Shown here: positions 49,248 through 58,206 of the stretch, piece by piece
Numbering within the stretch: position 1 is the first letter of the stretch
How the letters are laid out: every line of letters starts with the position of its first letter
The notes under the pieces: generated by a model
Database searches by the model: none
What the model saw: only the letters and a program-made list of their open reading frames with translations
Told to the model about the DNA's origin: nothing
From: Planctomycetota bacterium
GTDB taxonomy: Bacteria > Planctomycetota > Phycisphaerae > SM23-33
Assembly: GCA_022705325.1 (NCBI GenBank)
Contig: JAKJER010000003.1
Span: 284,936 to 348,935 of the forward strand
Direction of reading: 5' to 3'
Length of the DNA: 64,000 nucleotides
Position numbers and translations under genes: made by a program

Positions 49248-51961
49248 GGGGTGGCGCCCTCGCCGGCATCCTCGGATCGGATTTTCAGGAAGTGCTTGAA
49301 GAACGGGGCCAGTCCGCTCTCCTCTGCGCTCAGAAACTCCTGGCTTACTTCATACCTGAGCCGGTTTTCGTAATCCTGGTGGTCGGACCCCGGCATGGCG
49401 GAAACATTCAAGAGCGTCGCAGAGATCATTCGCTTGCCGTTGCCGCCGAGAGGTTTTCCGTTTTCAGGGTCATACGGGCAGCCCAAGACCATGCAGAGCT
49501 TGCTCCAGTCCTCGTAGAAGTACTCCTGCAACAGCGGAATGACCTTTGTCAGGAAGACATTGCGAAGGCCGGCCAGATTCCGGATCCCCAAGAAGTAAGA
49601 GTGGCCGATCTGGTGGTCGCGATCATACAGGAACTCAATTCTCTCGTTGAGCGTCGACAATACGGTCGCCACATCAACACCGGATAGCTCCCCGACGAGC
49701 TCACGAACCAAGGAGATATCGGGCATCATCTCCTTGAACTCGAACCGGCGCCGCAGAGCAGTGTCCATGAACGCGATGGAGCGGTCGGCCGTATTCATCG
49801 TCCCAACCACGTACAGATTGGATGGCACCCCAAATTCCTCCCCGGAGTACGGCAGCGTCACTGTCAGAGCATTCTCGCCGCCCAGCCGTTTGTCCGGCTC
49901 CAGAAGGGTAATCAGCTCGCCGAGAATCTTCGAGATGTTGCCGCGGTTGATTTCGTCAATGATCAGCACATATTTGCGAGGCCGCGACTCCACGGTTTCA
50001 GCGAGGAGGTCACGCAATGCGTCCATCTTCAGGACGCGCGGACGAAGCTGGTACAGTGTCATTTCAGAGAACGCCACCCGCAGAATTCTGTCGTAGGGCA
50101 GACTGTCATCGAACACTGCCAGCCACTGGACCGGTCGCATCTGGACGTACTCCTCCAGGTCGGGCCCGTCCCATCGTCGATACGGTCCGGCAACCTGCCC
50201 TATGGCGCGGAACTTCTTGTTCCCATCAGTCACGACGACCAAGTCCCCCTCTTTCATCTGGTTCTTGAACCTATCGACGGCGTCGACGTGGTAGTTGCCG
50301 TCTTTGACATCACGGACCTTCTCTTTCAGCTTCTCTTTGACGGATTCTCTGGTGTCGCATCCTGCGTAATCCAGATACTCGCCATACCCGAGAAGAATGC
50401 AGTTGTTGTCCAGGCACTTGTCGTATATCTGGCTTTTCTCCCGGCTATGCCCAAGAGACATCTTCCACACGGTTCGGTCGGCGGGATCGATCTTGCCCTG
50501 CTGGGCCCTTTTCGAATGGGAAGCCCGGGCAAGCGTGCAGAGGCGTTTGAACACGCCGTCGCGGCATTCGAATCGAACGGCCGCTCCGCTCTGAGCATCG
50601 TCATCATCCTCTCGGGAAAGGATCGGCCGCAGTCCTTCGACAAACTCTTCGTAACCGTACGATTGGTGAAAGGTGACAAAGGCTATCTGGCTATCCTGCT
50701 GGAGCTCCTTGAACCGTCGCACTGTGTCCTCCCGCGTCTTCGGGAGCGTCCCGTCGCAGATCTCGACTGCCTTCGCCACGGAGAGATACGTCTTGCCGGT
50801 GCCTGGGGGACCAAACAGAATCAGATTCTGCGGTAAGCTACCTGTGTCGGGCTGCCCGACCGTCATGAGGTCGCCGGCCAGGCCGAGAAGGAGTCTGCCG
50901 GCTTCATCGGATAGTGCAAAGAGATAGCCGTCATTGATCCTGCCGCTGGTGTCCATTGGGGCCTGGGGCTGGTTCAATGAACCCAGTGGATGGGCAATCG
51001 CCTCCAGCGGAAGCAGGCGCTCGAGGTCTTGGTACGCCAGATCAACTCGCCAGCCATCTTCAAATGGAGGATCAGCAAGGCGATCTGATCGGCTCGAGTC
51101 CGCCAGTGCAGTGGATACGGCGCGTAGCTGGCCAAGCGCATAATGGAATACCCTGTCCCCCTTCCGTACGGCAGACACGCTTGGCGAGCCATCTCGTGAC
51201 GCTTCTTCGGATCGGGGAGACCAGATGTAACCCCCGGCTCGCTCCGCATCCCACTTCCTGCCGTGATTCACCCACCAGTAATTGCTTTTCATCTCACTAC
51301 CTTCCACCGTTGATCGAAGATAACGCGCCACGGCTGGCGGCACGATCGCCTCCAAGAGGCCGCGTGTCTCGCGAAAGGCCGACATGATCTCGTCGGCGAT
51401 TCTCGTCTTCTCCGCAATGGCTTCCGAGGCCGTCATGGTTCGCTGTATTCTGATCCCGTGACCTTGTCCTCGTAACTGCCCAAGGACAGTCTGAAGGGAT
51501 CCAACATCGGCTGCGGCTCGCTCACTGCTGTCCCGCCAGTCATCGACGACAGCCTGCCACTCGGGTCGGCTCAGCAATGACTGCAAGTCCGCCTGGAAAC
51601 CGGGATCGGAGGCCAGTTTCGCCTCGAACCTGGCCACATCCAGATCCGGGTCGAGCTTGTCCTTCCGGACTATATCGGGCGTGGGATGCTCGATGATCAG
51701 GCCGAACGATAGGGTCTTCTTGGATGTGCTTCTGCTCAGGAAGAAGTGGGCTTGGTTGCTCCAGGTCGTCCGCGGCGCCTCCCGCGGATGGAACCAGATC
51801 AATCTCAGGTTATCTCCGCGTTTCTCGTACGGGGTATGGAAGAAGCGGACTCCGAACTCCTTGTCCAGGAGCGGCAGAATTTCGTCCCAAATGTGCGTGC
51901 CGCCGTGCTCCGGCTTCGTCACATAACGGTCGAAATCCGCCCGCGAGAACGAAAATGCCAT
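49244..51961 (-). CDS. mcrB: McrB-type AAA+ GTPase with two EVE-like segments
   Basis: A 905-residue McrB-like motor. Walker A is GPPGTGKT (384-391), Walker B region IIDEINRGNIS (667-677), and MNTADRSIAFMDTALRRRF (722-740) is typical of McrB. Residues 1-160 form an N-terminal domain with FHTPYEKRGDNLRLIWFHPRE. Residues about 226-330 (YWWVNHGRKWDAERAGGYIWSP) resemble an EVE reader. A second reader-like segment (about 497-625, VWKMSLGHSREK to LAVFDDS) is inserted between Walker A and Walker B. It drives translocation for the McrC nuclease. Confidence 0.85.
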   Translation of the reverse strand: MAFSFSRADFDRYVTKPEHGGTHIWDEILPLLDKEFGVRFFHTPYEKRGDNLRLIWFHPREAPRTTWSNQAHFFLSRSTSKKTLSFGLIIEHPTPDIVRKDKLDPDLDVARFEAKLASDPGFQADLQSLLSRPEWQAVVDDWRDSSERAAADVGSLQTVLGQLRGQGHGIRIQRTMTASEAIAEKTRIADEIMSAFRETRGLLEAIVPPAVARYLRSTVEGSEMKSNYWWVNHGRKWDAERAGGYIWSPRSEEASRDGSPSVSAVRKGDRVFHYALGQLRAVSTALADSSRSDRLADPPFEDGWRVDLAYQDLERLLPLEAIAHPLGSLNQPQAPMDTSGRINDGYLFALSDEAGRLLLGLAGDLMTVGQPDTGSLPQNLILFGPPGTGKTYLSVAKAVEICDGTLPKTREDTVRRFKELQQDSQIAFVTFHQSYGYEEFVEGLRPILSREDDDDAQSGAAVRFECRDGVFKRLCTLARASHSKRAQQGKIDPADRTVWKMSLGHSREKSQIYDKCLDNNCILLGYGEYLDYAGCDTRESVKEKLKEKVRDVKDGNYHVDAVDRFKNQMKEGDLVVVTDGNKKFRAIGQVAGPYRRWDGPDLEEYVQMRPVQWLAVFDDSLPYDRILRVAFSEMTLYQLRPRVLKMDALRDLLAETVESRPRKYVLIIDEINRGNISKILGELITLLEPDKRLGGENALTVTLPYSGEEFGVPSNLYVVGTMNTADRSIAFMDTALRRRFEFKEMMPDISLVRELVGELSGVDVATVLSTLNERIEFLYDRDHQIGHSYFLGIRNLAGLRNVFLTKVIPLLQEYFYEDWSKLCMVLGCPYDPENGKPLGGNGKRMISATLLNVSAMPGSDHQDYENRLRYEVSQEFLSAEESGLAPFFKHFLKIRSEDAGEGATP

Positions 51962-52164
51962 AGTTCAGGTTCCCTTTGTGGTGCGATTAACGCCGTCAGG
52001 CTACCGCGCCATACCGTTTCGTTCAAGCGCCGCATTGGCGTCCATCGGGGCGCTGGCAATAGGGTTGCGGCCAGAGCGATCACGTCGCCCGTCGCGGCGA
52101 CAGACCCGGCCAAGGCTGTGTCGGCAAGACCTGGGCGCCATGGGTTGGCGGTCAAGTAGCTGCG

Positions 52165-52473
52165 TCACGGACGCCCACCGATGTAGTCGTAGATCTCTCG
52201 GGAGTTCGTGTCCAGGCAGAAATCCCGCCGGTCACCGGGCAGGTTCGCCGCCCGGACGAGACCAGCCAAGACCGTCTCGACCACCGTTCTTGCCTGCTCG
52301 AACTCGCCATTGGACCCATCGTGCATGGCCTGGCGAGCGTTGGCGATCCGTTTGACGGCGGCCGCCAGCACCTCGGCCAGCGGCACCGTAAGCCTCTCGT
52401 CCGCCAAATCCAGCAGATCCAGAGCGTGCCACACCAGTCCTCTTGCACACGCGACGCGGCTGTTGTTGTCCAT
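52165..52473 (-). CDS. Hypothetical protein
   Basis: A 102-residue protein starting at ATG 52473. It is mostly helical (ARGLVWHALDLLDLADERLTVPLAEVLAAAVKRIANARQAM) with a polar C-terminus (CLDTNSREIYDYIGGRP). It lies upstream of mcrB on the same strand, separated by about 200 bases. No family recognised. An accessory role to McrBC is possible but unsupported. Confidence 0.55.
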   Translation of the reverse strand: MDNNSRVACARGLVWHALDLLDLADERLTVPLAEVLAAAVKRIANARQAMHDGSNGEFEQARTVVETVLAGLVRAANLPGDRRDFCLDTNSREIYDYIGGRP

Positions 52474-52692
52474 GTTGTCTCCTGTCCGGTTCACAGCATT
52501 GTCCGAACAGGCGGTGACAACCCTATGGCACACCCCAAAAGGAAATCTGCGGTAGGGCAAAAAAAGCCGCAGCAGTGTCCCTGGACCTTCCAGAGGCGGT
52601 TCCATGGTCCGCTGCGGCGACTGGCCCGGTTTTGCAGTCCGTCCAGCCGGTCAATTGGCATGTCGTGACCACGCTTGCGTCGGCTTCCCCGG

Positions 52693-53520
52693 ATGGCCAC
52701 AATGCTTAACATGAGATACCTGCGAATCCCCGCGTTGGCCTTGGCACTCTTCCTTGGGCTGTCGTTGTTCTTGGGCTGCGGACAGCCGACCCAGCAGCCA
52801 TTGGCGACAGTTCAGGCGACCATCAGCAAAGGGCACCGTTACGCCGGGCTGCCGATCCCCCTTCGCGGCCAGGCGGTCAAGGTGCTGGAGAACACCGGCT
52901 ACACCGTCGGCTACTGCGAGGACAGCAAGCTGCCCCTGTGGGCCGCCTACCGGGTGTTCCGCGTCGAGAACCCGCAGACCCACACCAGGCCAAGCCGGTT
53001 CCTGGTGGACGAGCGAACCACCAGCAGGGTCAAGCACGAGGACTACACGAACAGCGGCTACGATCGGGGGCACATGGCCCCCAACTACGCCATCGACATC
53101 TCCTGCGGCCAAGCGGCCCAACGCGAAACGTTCCTGATGAGCAACATCTGCCCCCAGCTACCGGCCTTGAACCGGGGGCTTTGGGCGAAGCTGGAGATGC
53201 TCGCGGCGAAGGATTATGCCCAGCGCTTCGAGGAGATCTGGGTGATCTGCGGGCCTGTGTTCAGGGGTGCGAGGAAGAGACTGCCAGCGGGAGTGGTCGT
53301 GCCCGATGCGTTCTTCATGGTCTTCCTGGACGAGGAGGCAGACAGGCCACGGATGCTCGCTTTCCTGGTGGCGCAGAACGCGAAGGCGGGGGATGAGCCG
53401 GCTGCTTCCATGGTCAGCGTAGACGACGTGGAGCGGGCGGCCGGGCTGGATTTCTTCGCTGAACTGGAGGACCACCTGGAAGGCAGGCTGGAGGCGGAGC
53501 GGGGGGCTGGACTGTGGTGA
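52693..53520 (+). CDS. NUC1-type DNA/RNA nonspecific endonuclease, lipoprotein
   Basis: A 275-residue protein with a lipoprotein signal (PALALALFLGLSLFLGC). The mature part has SGYDRGHMAPN, the DRGH active-site motif, and later FLMSNICPQ with the metal-binding Asn. Start choice is uncertain among ATGs at 52693, 52702 and 52711; none has a good ribosome site. Such enzymes degrade nucleic acids outside the membrane, for nutrient recovery or against incoming DNA. Confidence 0.85.
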   Translation: MATMLNMRYLRIPALALALFLGLSLFLGCGQPTQQPLATVQATISKGHRYAGLPIPLRGQAVKVLENTGYTVGYCEDSKLPLWAAYRVFRVENPQTHTRPSRFLVDERTTSRVKHEDYTNSGYDRGHMAPNYAIDISCGQAAQRETFLMSNICPQLPALNRGLWAKLEMLAAKDYAQRFEEIWVICGPVFRGARKRLPAGVVVPDAFFMVFLDEEADRPRMLAFLVAQNAKAGDEPAASMVSVDDVERAAGLDFFAELEDHLEGRLEAERGAGLW

Positions 53521-53808
53521 TCGTCAGGCCCGGGACCGGATCGTGATCACGCCGGGTGCTCAGGAGGATTTCACGGGCAACTGACCGGTGGATGACTGGT
53601 TGGATCCCTGACAATTACTGGTTGGCGACCTGGCATTGGCGGGATCGCGGTGCGTATCGTAGGCCCAGCACACGATCTTTCTGGAGACTTGCTCACCGTC
53701 GTACGCCAGGCATAACGAGGCTTCCGTAACCAGGCTTTCGTAAGTTAGTAACTCGTAGAGGCATCTACAACCGTCTACAGGGCAAGATATGGAGGTCTGG
53801 CTCCCTCG
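53521..53808. other. Intergenic region, 288 bp
   Basis: Between two convergent units (nuclease and vsr). I see no gene or strong hairpin. The repeated GTTAGTAACT / TCTACAACCGTCTACAGG patch near 53740-53780 is the only notable sequence. Confidence 0.35.
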
Positions 53809-54219
53809 TCAGTTGGACAATAGGAATCGGATTAGTGTCCGAGACAGCTTTGCAGCGTTCTTGGACTGGCATTCCCATACAACTAGCACTTGCCAGCCGA
53901 GTTGCCTGAGGGAAGCCCGCACCCGCTTGTCCCGCCTTCTGTTCCTGTCAAACTTCTCCTGCCAATACTCGCGACGGGTTACCGGATGGTTCCCGGCAAC
54001 GCTGCACCCGTGATCGTGCCAGAAGCACCCGTGGACGAAAATGACTTTCCGGCGGGCCGGAAACACCAAGTCCGGTGATCCTGGAAGGTTGCGCACGTGC
54101 AGTCGGAATCGAAATCCAAGCGAATGGGCCATCCGCCGCACCGCCAGTTCTGGGCCGGTATCCTTGCCCCTGATCTTGGACATCAAGGCACTACGCTCTG
54201 ACGGGGTCAAATGATCCAT
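53809..54219 (-). CDS. vsr: Vsr-type T:G mismatch endonuclease
   Basis: A 136-residue protein typical of Vsr: the opening MDHLTPSERSALMSKIRGKDTGPELAVRRMAHSLGFRFRLHV, the catalytic segment GSPDLVFPARRKVIFVHGCFWHDHGC (Asp and zinc-binding His/Cys), and RRDKRVRASLRQLGWQVLVVWECQ. It nicks at T:G mismatches left when 5-methylcytosine deaminates, protecting sites methylated by the adjacent C5 methyltransferase. It starts 5 bases after the endonuclease gene. Confidence 0.93.
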   Translation of the reverse strand: MDHLTPSERSALMSKIRGKDTGPELAVRRMAHSLGFRFRLHVRNLPGSPDLVFPARRKVIFVHGCFWHDHGCSVAGNHPVTRREYWQEKFDRNRRRDKRVRASLRQLGWQVLVVWECQSKNAAKLSRTLIRFLLSN

Positions 54220-54224
54220 CGGCG

Positions 54225-55235
54225 TTAATCCACAAGCTGATCGCAGAAGTGTCTCGCGATGAAGAACATCCACTGGAGTTGGCCACGCTGTAGGATGCTC
54301 ACGTTGTAGTCCTGGGGAACTGAAGCAAGCGAGGTAATCTGGCCCAAATCCTGGATCGTGTACGCGTGCCCAACGGCATCGCTCTCGCCTCCCGTTACTC
54401 CCGGCTGTACGCAGGCACGGATCATTGCCGCGCATAGGGAAACGAAGCATTGAGGGCCACCCATGTAGTCCCACCATGCCTTCCCGATTCGGACACTGGC
54501 CGTGGCCTCGATGCCGTCTCTTGTGAATGCGCAGTCATACCGACCATGCGGCGAAACCGTGATGCTGCCTTGAGGCAGCTTATCCTCAAGGTTGCGCAAG
54601 ATGTGCCAGTCCTTCTTCATGGACATACTGTGGGTGCCATAGAGCACACCAAATGTAAAGTCGACCTTTTTGACGCCAGCTTCTGCCGCCCATGACGTTG
54701 AATGAGCAATGATCGCATCGGCGAAGTTCTCGCTCATCTCATCGTTAAGGCATTTGGGACCACTCTTCAGTGTGGCGATCTTGACCGTATCGCCAGCGAG
54801 CTTCTTCCCATCGATTGCTGAATTCACAGTGTGCATGTTGCTGATTACGTTTGTCCATCCATACTGCTCAAGCATAACTGCTTCGACCATCTTGCCAGCG
54901 GAAGTCTCCATGGACGTAAACAGCTTGGCAGGCAGGATATCTGCCTCAATTTGGCTGACCCTGCTGTATCCTTTATGCATTGCATGGATGAGCAAGACGA
55001 ACGGGTTGGTGCTGAACTTCTGGAAAACGGCGTCCTCCAGCGGGAGCCCCCCGATGTGCAAAGCGACTCGCCGACGGAACTCGTTCTCCATGGCCAGGAT
55101 CTTGTTCACAGCGTCTCGGTCGGCGTCGATTCCGGCCAGCATCGCCAATAGATCTCGCTTGCGGAGAATCGTACGAACAGTGCGTGGCAGCCCTGGATGT
55201 CTTCTTCCCATGTCTGTCCCTGTCTTGTTGGGCAC
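54225..55235 (-). CDS. PmeII-type type II restriction endonuclease
   Basis: A 336-residue protein between the methyltransferase and vsr. The segments ETSAGKMVEAVMLEQYGW, TLKSGPKCLNDEMSENFADAI, VDFTFGVLYGTHSMSMKKDWHILRN and VRIGKAWWDYMGGPQCFVSLC match my recollection of the PmeII family. The E-x-K/D pattern in LKSG...DE and DFTFG is the likely catalytic core. The flanking methyltransferase should protect the same site. Confidence 0.8.
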   Translation of the reverse strand: MPNKTGTDMGRRHPGLPRTVRTILRKRDLLAMLAGIDADRDAVNKILAMENEFRRRVALHIGGLPLEDAVFQKFSTNPFVLLIHAMHKGYSRVSQIEADILPAKLFTSMETSAGKMVEAVMLEQYGWTNVISNMHTVNSAIDGKKLAGDTVKIATLKSGPKCLNDEMSENFADAIIAHSTSWAAEAGVKKVDFTFGVLYGTHSMSMKKDWHILRNLEDKLPQGSITVSPHGRYDCAFTRDGIEATASVRIGKAWWDYMGGPQCFVSLCAAMIRACVQPGVTGGESDAVGHAYTIQDLGQITSLASVPQDYNVSILQRGQLQWMFFIARHFCDQLVD

Positions 55236-55246
55236 CTGCGAGCGAC

Positions 55247-56599
55247 TTATTGCAGCCGACGCACCTTTCGCTTGGTCTTCGGGGCGGAATACGACGCGTC
55301 ACCGTTCTCTTCGCCGTCGTGCCAAACGAGCGTCTGTCCGTTCTTGAACCACTGCCGCGTCCTGACATGAGACTGGACGTAGACAACGCGGTAGCTAGGC
55401 GGCGGGTTGGTGCTGGGGCGCCACTTGTGTTTGGCCAGTTCGTCCATTGCCCTGGCGATGACATCGCCAGCGACTCTGCCGAGACGCGTTGGCACTGCGT
55501 TGCCCACCTGTGCATATTGCTCTGCCAGCGTACCGGCGAACTTCCAGTCGTCAGGGAACTCTTGGATGCGTGCATACTCCCTGATGGACAGGGCTCGTGT
55601 CTGGACGGGGTGGCATAGGGCCGTACTGGCATGGTTGGGCATCGTGACCAGCGTGGGGCATGGCAAGTCGAATGACAACCGTCGCCACCATCCCGACCGG
55701 CCGCCCTTGGCGAACCACGCCTTCCCCATCGATTCCCGCTGGATCTCTTCGGGCAAGCTTCGCCAGTTCGAACCCGGCGGCACCATGGCTAGGAAGCCCT
55801 TCTTCCTTGGGCTGAAGTCCAATACGGCGGGTTCATCCTCGCAAAGCCCACTGAGGGCATCTCGGAGGGTCGCCCAAGGCTGAAGAGGCGTCGGTTTGTC
55901 CTCAAACAGCGTCCGCGATGCCGAGGCGGCTTCCGATCCGTGCGTGGGGTCAGGGAAGTTCACCATCATGTTGTACCGGTTGCCGATGAACAGGGCACGC
56001 TCCCTGATCTGCGGAGCCCCGTAATTCACGGCATTGACCTCAAAGCAATCCATGTGGTACCTGGCGTCTCCGATAGCCTGCAGGTCTGACGCGAATTGCC
56101 GCACCACGGAACCGGGTTCCTCGTCAGGCGCCAACGGCTCACCAGCCTTGCCCTTAGGCCGCTCAGCGATCTTCCGATGACGGATGGCGGCGGACAGCAG
56201 GCCCCTGACGTTCTCCATAAGGAAGAAGCGGGGTTTAATTGCACCCACGAACCGCAAGAACTGCCACAGCAGCGTCCCGCGCGCATCTTGCACTGTGCCT
56301 CGGCAACCGGCTGTGCTGAACGACTGGCAGGGCGGACCGCCGACGATCAGGTCTACCTCGCCAGCCTTAAGGCCTACAGCGTCGAGCACCTCTTCGGGGC
56401 TCACGTCCATGATGCTCTGCTCGAAGACCTTGAGATTGGGGTGCAGCAGTCCCGCCTTCTGGTTCAGCCTGATGGTATCACAAAAGGCAGGCACCTTCTC
56501 CACGCAGGCGACGATACGGAACCGCCCGGTGGATTCCAGCCCTAAATCGAGGCCCATGCCACCAGAAAACAGCGAAATCACTTTATACTGCTTCGGCAT
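55247..56599 (-). CDS. DNA (cytosine-5) methyltransferase
   Basis: A 450-residue C5 methyltransferase with the standard blocks in order: motif I VISLFSGGMGLDLGLE, IV VGGPPCQSFSTAG (catalytic Cys), VI MENVRGLL, VIII QIRERALFIGN, X QVGNAVPTRLG. The target-recognition region is about 240-345. A 60-residue tail after motif X is rich in basic residues. It begins the operon methyltransferase - endonuclease - vsr (11- and 5-base gaps), so it is a complete type II system with repair enzyme. Confidence 0.92.
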   Translation of the reverse strand: MPKQYKVISLFSGGMGLDLGLESTGRFRIVACVEKVPAFCDTIRLNQKAGLLHPNLKVFEQSIMDVSPEEVLDAVGLKAGEVDLIVGGPPCQSFSTAGCRGTVQDARGTLLWQFLRFVGAIKPRFFLMENVRGLLSAAIRHRKIAERPKGKAGEPLAPDEEPGSVVRQFASDLQAIGDARYHMDCFEVNAVNYGAPQIRERALFIGNRYNMMVNFPDPTHGSEAASASRTLFEDKPTPLQPWATLRDALSGLCEDEPAVLDFSPRKKGFLAMVPPGSNWRSLPEEIQRESMGKAWFAKGGRSGWWRRLSFDLPCPTLVTMPNHASTALCHPVQTRALSIREYARIQEFPDDWKFAGTLAEQYAQVGNAVPTRLGRVAGDVIARAMDELAKHKWRPSTNPPPSYRVVYVQSHVRTRQWFKNGQTLVWHDGEENGDASYSAPKTKRKVRRLQ

Positions 56600-56736
56600 G
56601 GCGAGCAGTATAGCCCATTCGCTGCGGTGCATCAAGGCGCTTCATCGACGAGCTTCGGTAGAAAGTAGTCGTCATCGACACCCCAAGCTTCCGCCATATT
56701 AGGCCGGCAAACTTTCTGATACAATCTCTTCCCGCG

Positions 56737-56958
56737 ATGCCAACCAGCAGCCACAACCAGCGGCGCAGCCCAACGGAACCAGACATTCGCTGCCTTGTGG
56801 AGCGTGTGACGTTCCACAGCGACGAGTCCGGCTTCTGCGATCTGCGCATCAAAGCCCGCGGGCACCGCGGCCTTGTAACCGTGGTCGGCACGCCCCCAGA
56901 AGTACGGGCCGACGAATGGTTTGACGTTGCTGAAGCAAGGGCTGCTGACCACCGATAG
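56737..56958 (+). pseudogene. RecD2 helicase N-terminal fragment
   Basis: The 73-codon frame contains IRCLVERVTFHSDESGFCDLRIKARG and LVTVVGTPPEVRADEW, the start of the N-terminal OB domain of RecD2 (long-form RecD) helicases. It then diverges and stops. The following 650 or so residues of RecD2 are absent. It is therefore a relic of a larger gene lost when the island formed. Confidence 0.72.
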
Positions 56959-56985
56959 TGATCTGCCTCAACAGGAGATAGAGAA

Positions 56986-57501
56986 ATGAACTGCATAGCC
57001 TCGTTGCTCGACCCAGGGACGCCCGATGGAGCTGTCTTTAGTCAAGTGCTTGCAGGCATCCTCTTGCTTGCGATCGTCGCCGTCCTGGGCTGGGTGCTAG
57101 GGCCCTTGAAATGGCTCTGTTCAAACCGACGGCTCAAGAGATTCATTGAGTGTCACCAGTTCATGTTCGTGTTTAACCCGGACAACCCTGAGCAGAAGAG
57201 TAAAGTCATGACGTTTCTGACAAACGGCGACATCGGCGAGGGGCGCAATAACAACGAGTATATTTGGCACATGAGGCGAGGATGTCTAGAGATTCTCGGC
57301 AGCGATGGGGTGTTGTATAGTCGCTTCCGTCTCGATTTAAGTACTGGCCGCATGACGCACACCAACGATGCCGACACCAGGTCTATTCGGAGACAGTACT
57401 TCGAGGTGATCCCGCAACGCGTACCACGACCCAAGCCAGGAAACGGGACGGGCGGGGTAGCTGCTGATGGGCAGACTGATCGCCTCAGCCGGGGTGGATA
57501 G
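56986..57501 (+). CDS. Membrane-anchored hypothetical protein
   Basis: A 171-residue protein with AGGAGAT 7 bases before the ATG. One hydrophobic segment (about 20-45, VLAGILLLAIVAVLGWVLGPL) is followed by a soluble domain with FMFVFNPDNPEQKSKVMTFL and WHMRRGCLEILGSDGVLYSRF. The C-terminal 20 residues overlap a degenerate glycosyltransferase-like remnant. No family recognised. Confidence 0.6.
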   Translation: MNCIASLLDPGTPDGAVFSQVLAGILLLAIVAVLGWVLGPLKWLCSNRRLKRFIECHQFMFVFNPDNPEQKSKVMTFLTNGDIGEGRNNNEYIWHMRRGCLEILGSDGVLYSRFRLDLSTGRMTHTNDADTRSIRRQYFEVIPQRVPRPKPGNGTGGVAADGQTDRLSRGG

Positions 57502-57512
57502 CCGGGGGAGGC

Positions 57513-57670
57513 ATGCTTCGCGGGTCTTGGTGTGACCGCACATACGGGTCGGCGATGCGTAAACCTCGCCTTGGCAATTGTGAATCCAGTGGTACGCACC
57601 TTTGCTGCGAAAGTCCGCACGCAGCCGGTGATTTCGGTGCCATTGGGGCTGACGGGCCAGGGAATATGCC
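57513..57670 (-). pseudogene. Glycosyltransferase-like fragment (relic of 58166-58747)
   Basis: The minus-strand stretch PWPVSPNGTEITGCVRTFAAKVRTTGFTIAKARF matches the C-terminal part of 58166-58747 (WPVNADGTEITGC..., AAKVRAAGFTIAKAGF), with DNA similarity over about 150 bases. The rest is missing. It lies on the far side of the 57799-58206 gene, suggesting an older duplication or a shifted cassette end. Confidence 0.72.
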
Positions 57671-57798
57671 GGCTCCCGCCGATGGGACCGGCGGCTGGCC
57701 GCAACAAGGCGCACCAGAAACTCCAGTATCGACTGGACTTCCTGGTGCGGGGCCGGTATCTGTCTGACCACTTCCGTCCTTACGAAAGGAACCAGGTG

Positions 57799-58206
57799 AT
57801 GCCGAAGTCGAAACTATCGTTTGTACCGCTTGCTGCACTCCAGAAGGAGATCTCCCGCCGTGAAAAGCTGCTGCCGAGGCTGATTGCCCAGCGCGACGAT
57901 CTGGATCGGCAGATTGCGGAATTGCAACGACTTACCGCGACTGCCTCCAGTGAACCGGCATCGCCCAAGATGGCCGCCAAGACGAAACCCTCGCGCCGGG
58001 CTCGGAACAAGCTCAGCCTGGGCGACGCGCTGGCTGCCTTTGTGGCCGGCAAGCCGAAGGTCAGCGTGGCAGAGGCCGTGCAGGGCGTGCTGGACGCGGG
58101 CTACAAGAGCAAGTCCAAGAACTTCCGTGCGGTCGTCAACAGGCTGCTCCTGATCGACAAGCGGTTTAAGAAGGTCGGCCGGGGCGAGTTTGCCCTGAAG
58201 GCGTAA
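57799..58206 (+). CDS. Coiled-coil plus helical-domain protein at the cassette C end
   Basis: A 135-residue protein; AAAGGA lies 9 bases before the ATG at 57799. Residues 10-50 form a coiled coil (LQKEISRREKLLPRLIAQRDDLDRQIAELQRL), a basic linker follows, then a compact domain (LSLGDALAAFVAGKPKVSVAEAVQGVL... KKVGRGEFALKA) that resembles small DNA-binding winged or HMG-like modules. It converges with the last gene of cassette C and overlaps its end by 41 bases. A remnant of a second copy lies at the end of cassette B. Confidence 0.7.
   Translation: MPKSKLSFVPLAALQKEISRREKLLPRLIAQRDDLDRQIAELQRLTATASSEPASPKMAAKTKPSRRARNKLSLGDALAAFVAGKPKVSVAEAVQGVLDAGYKSKSKNFRAVVNRLLLIDKRFKKVGRGEFALKA

Noticed and set aside
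56632..56952. A 106-codon minus-strand frame between the methyltransferase and the next gene
   Set aside because: It is antisense to the RecD2 fragment, whose similarity is clear, and lacks a ribosome site.
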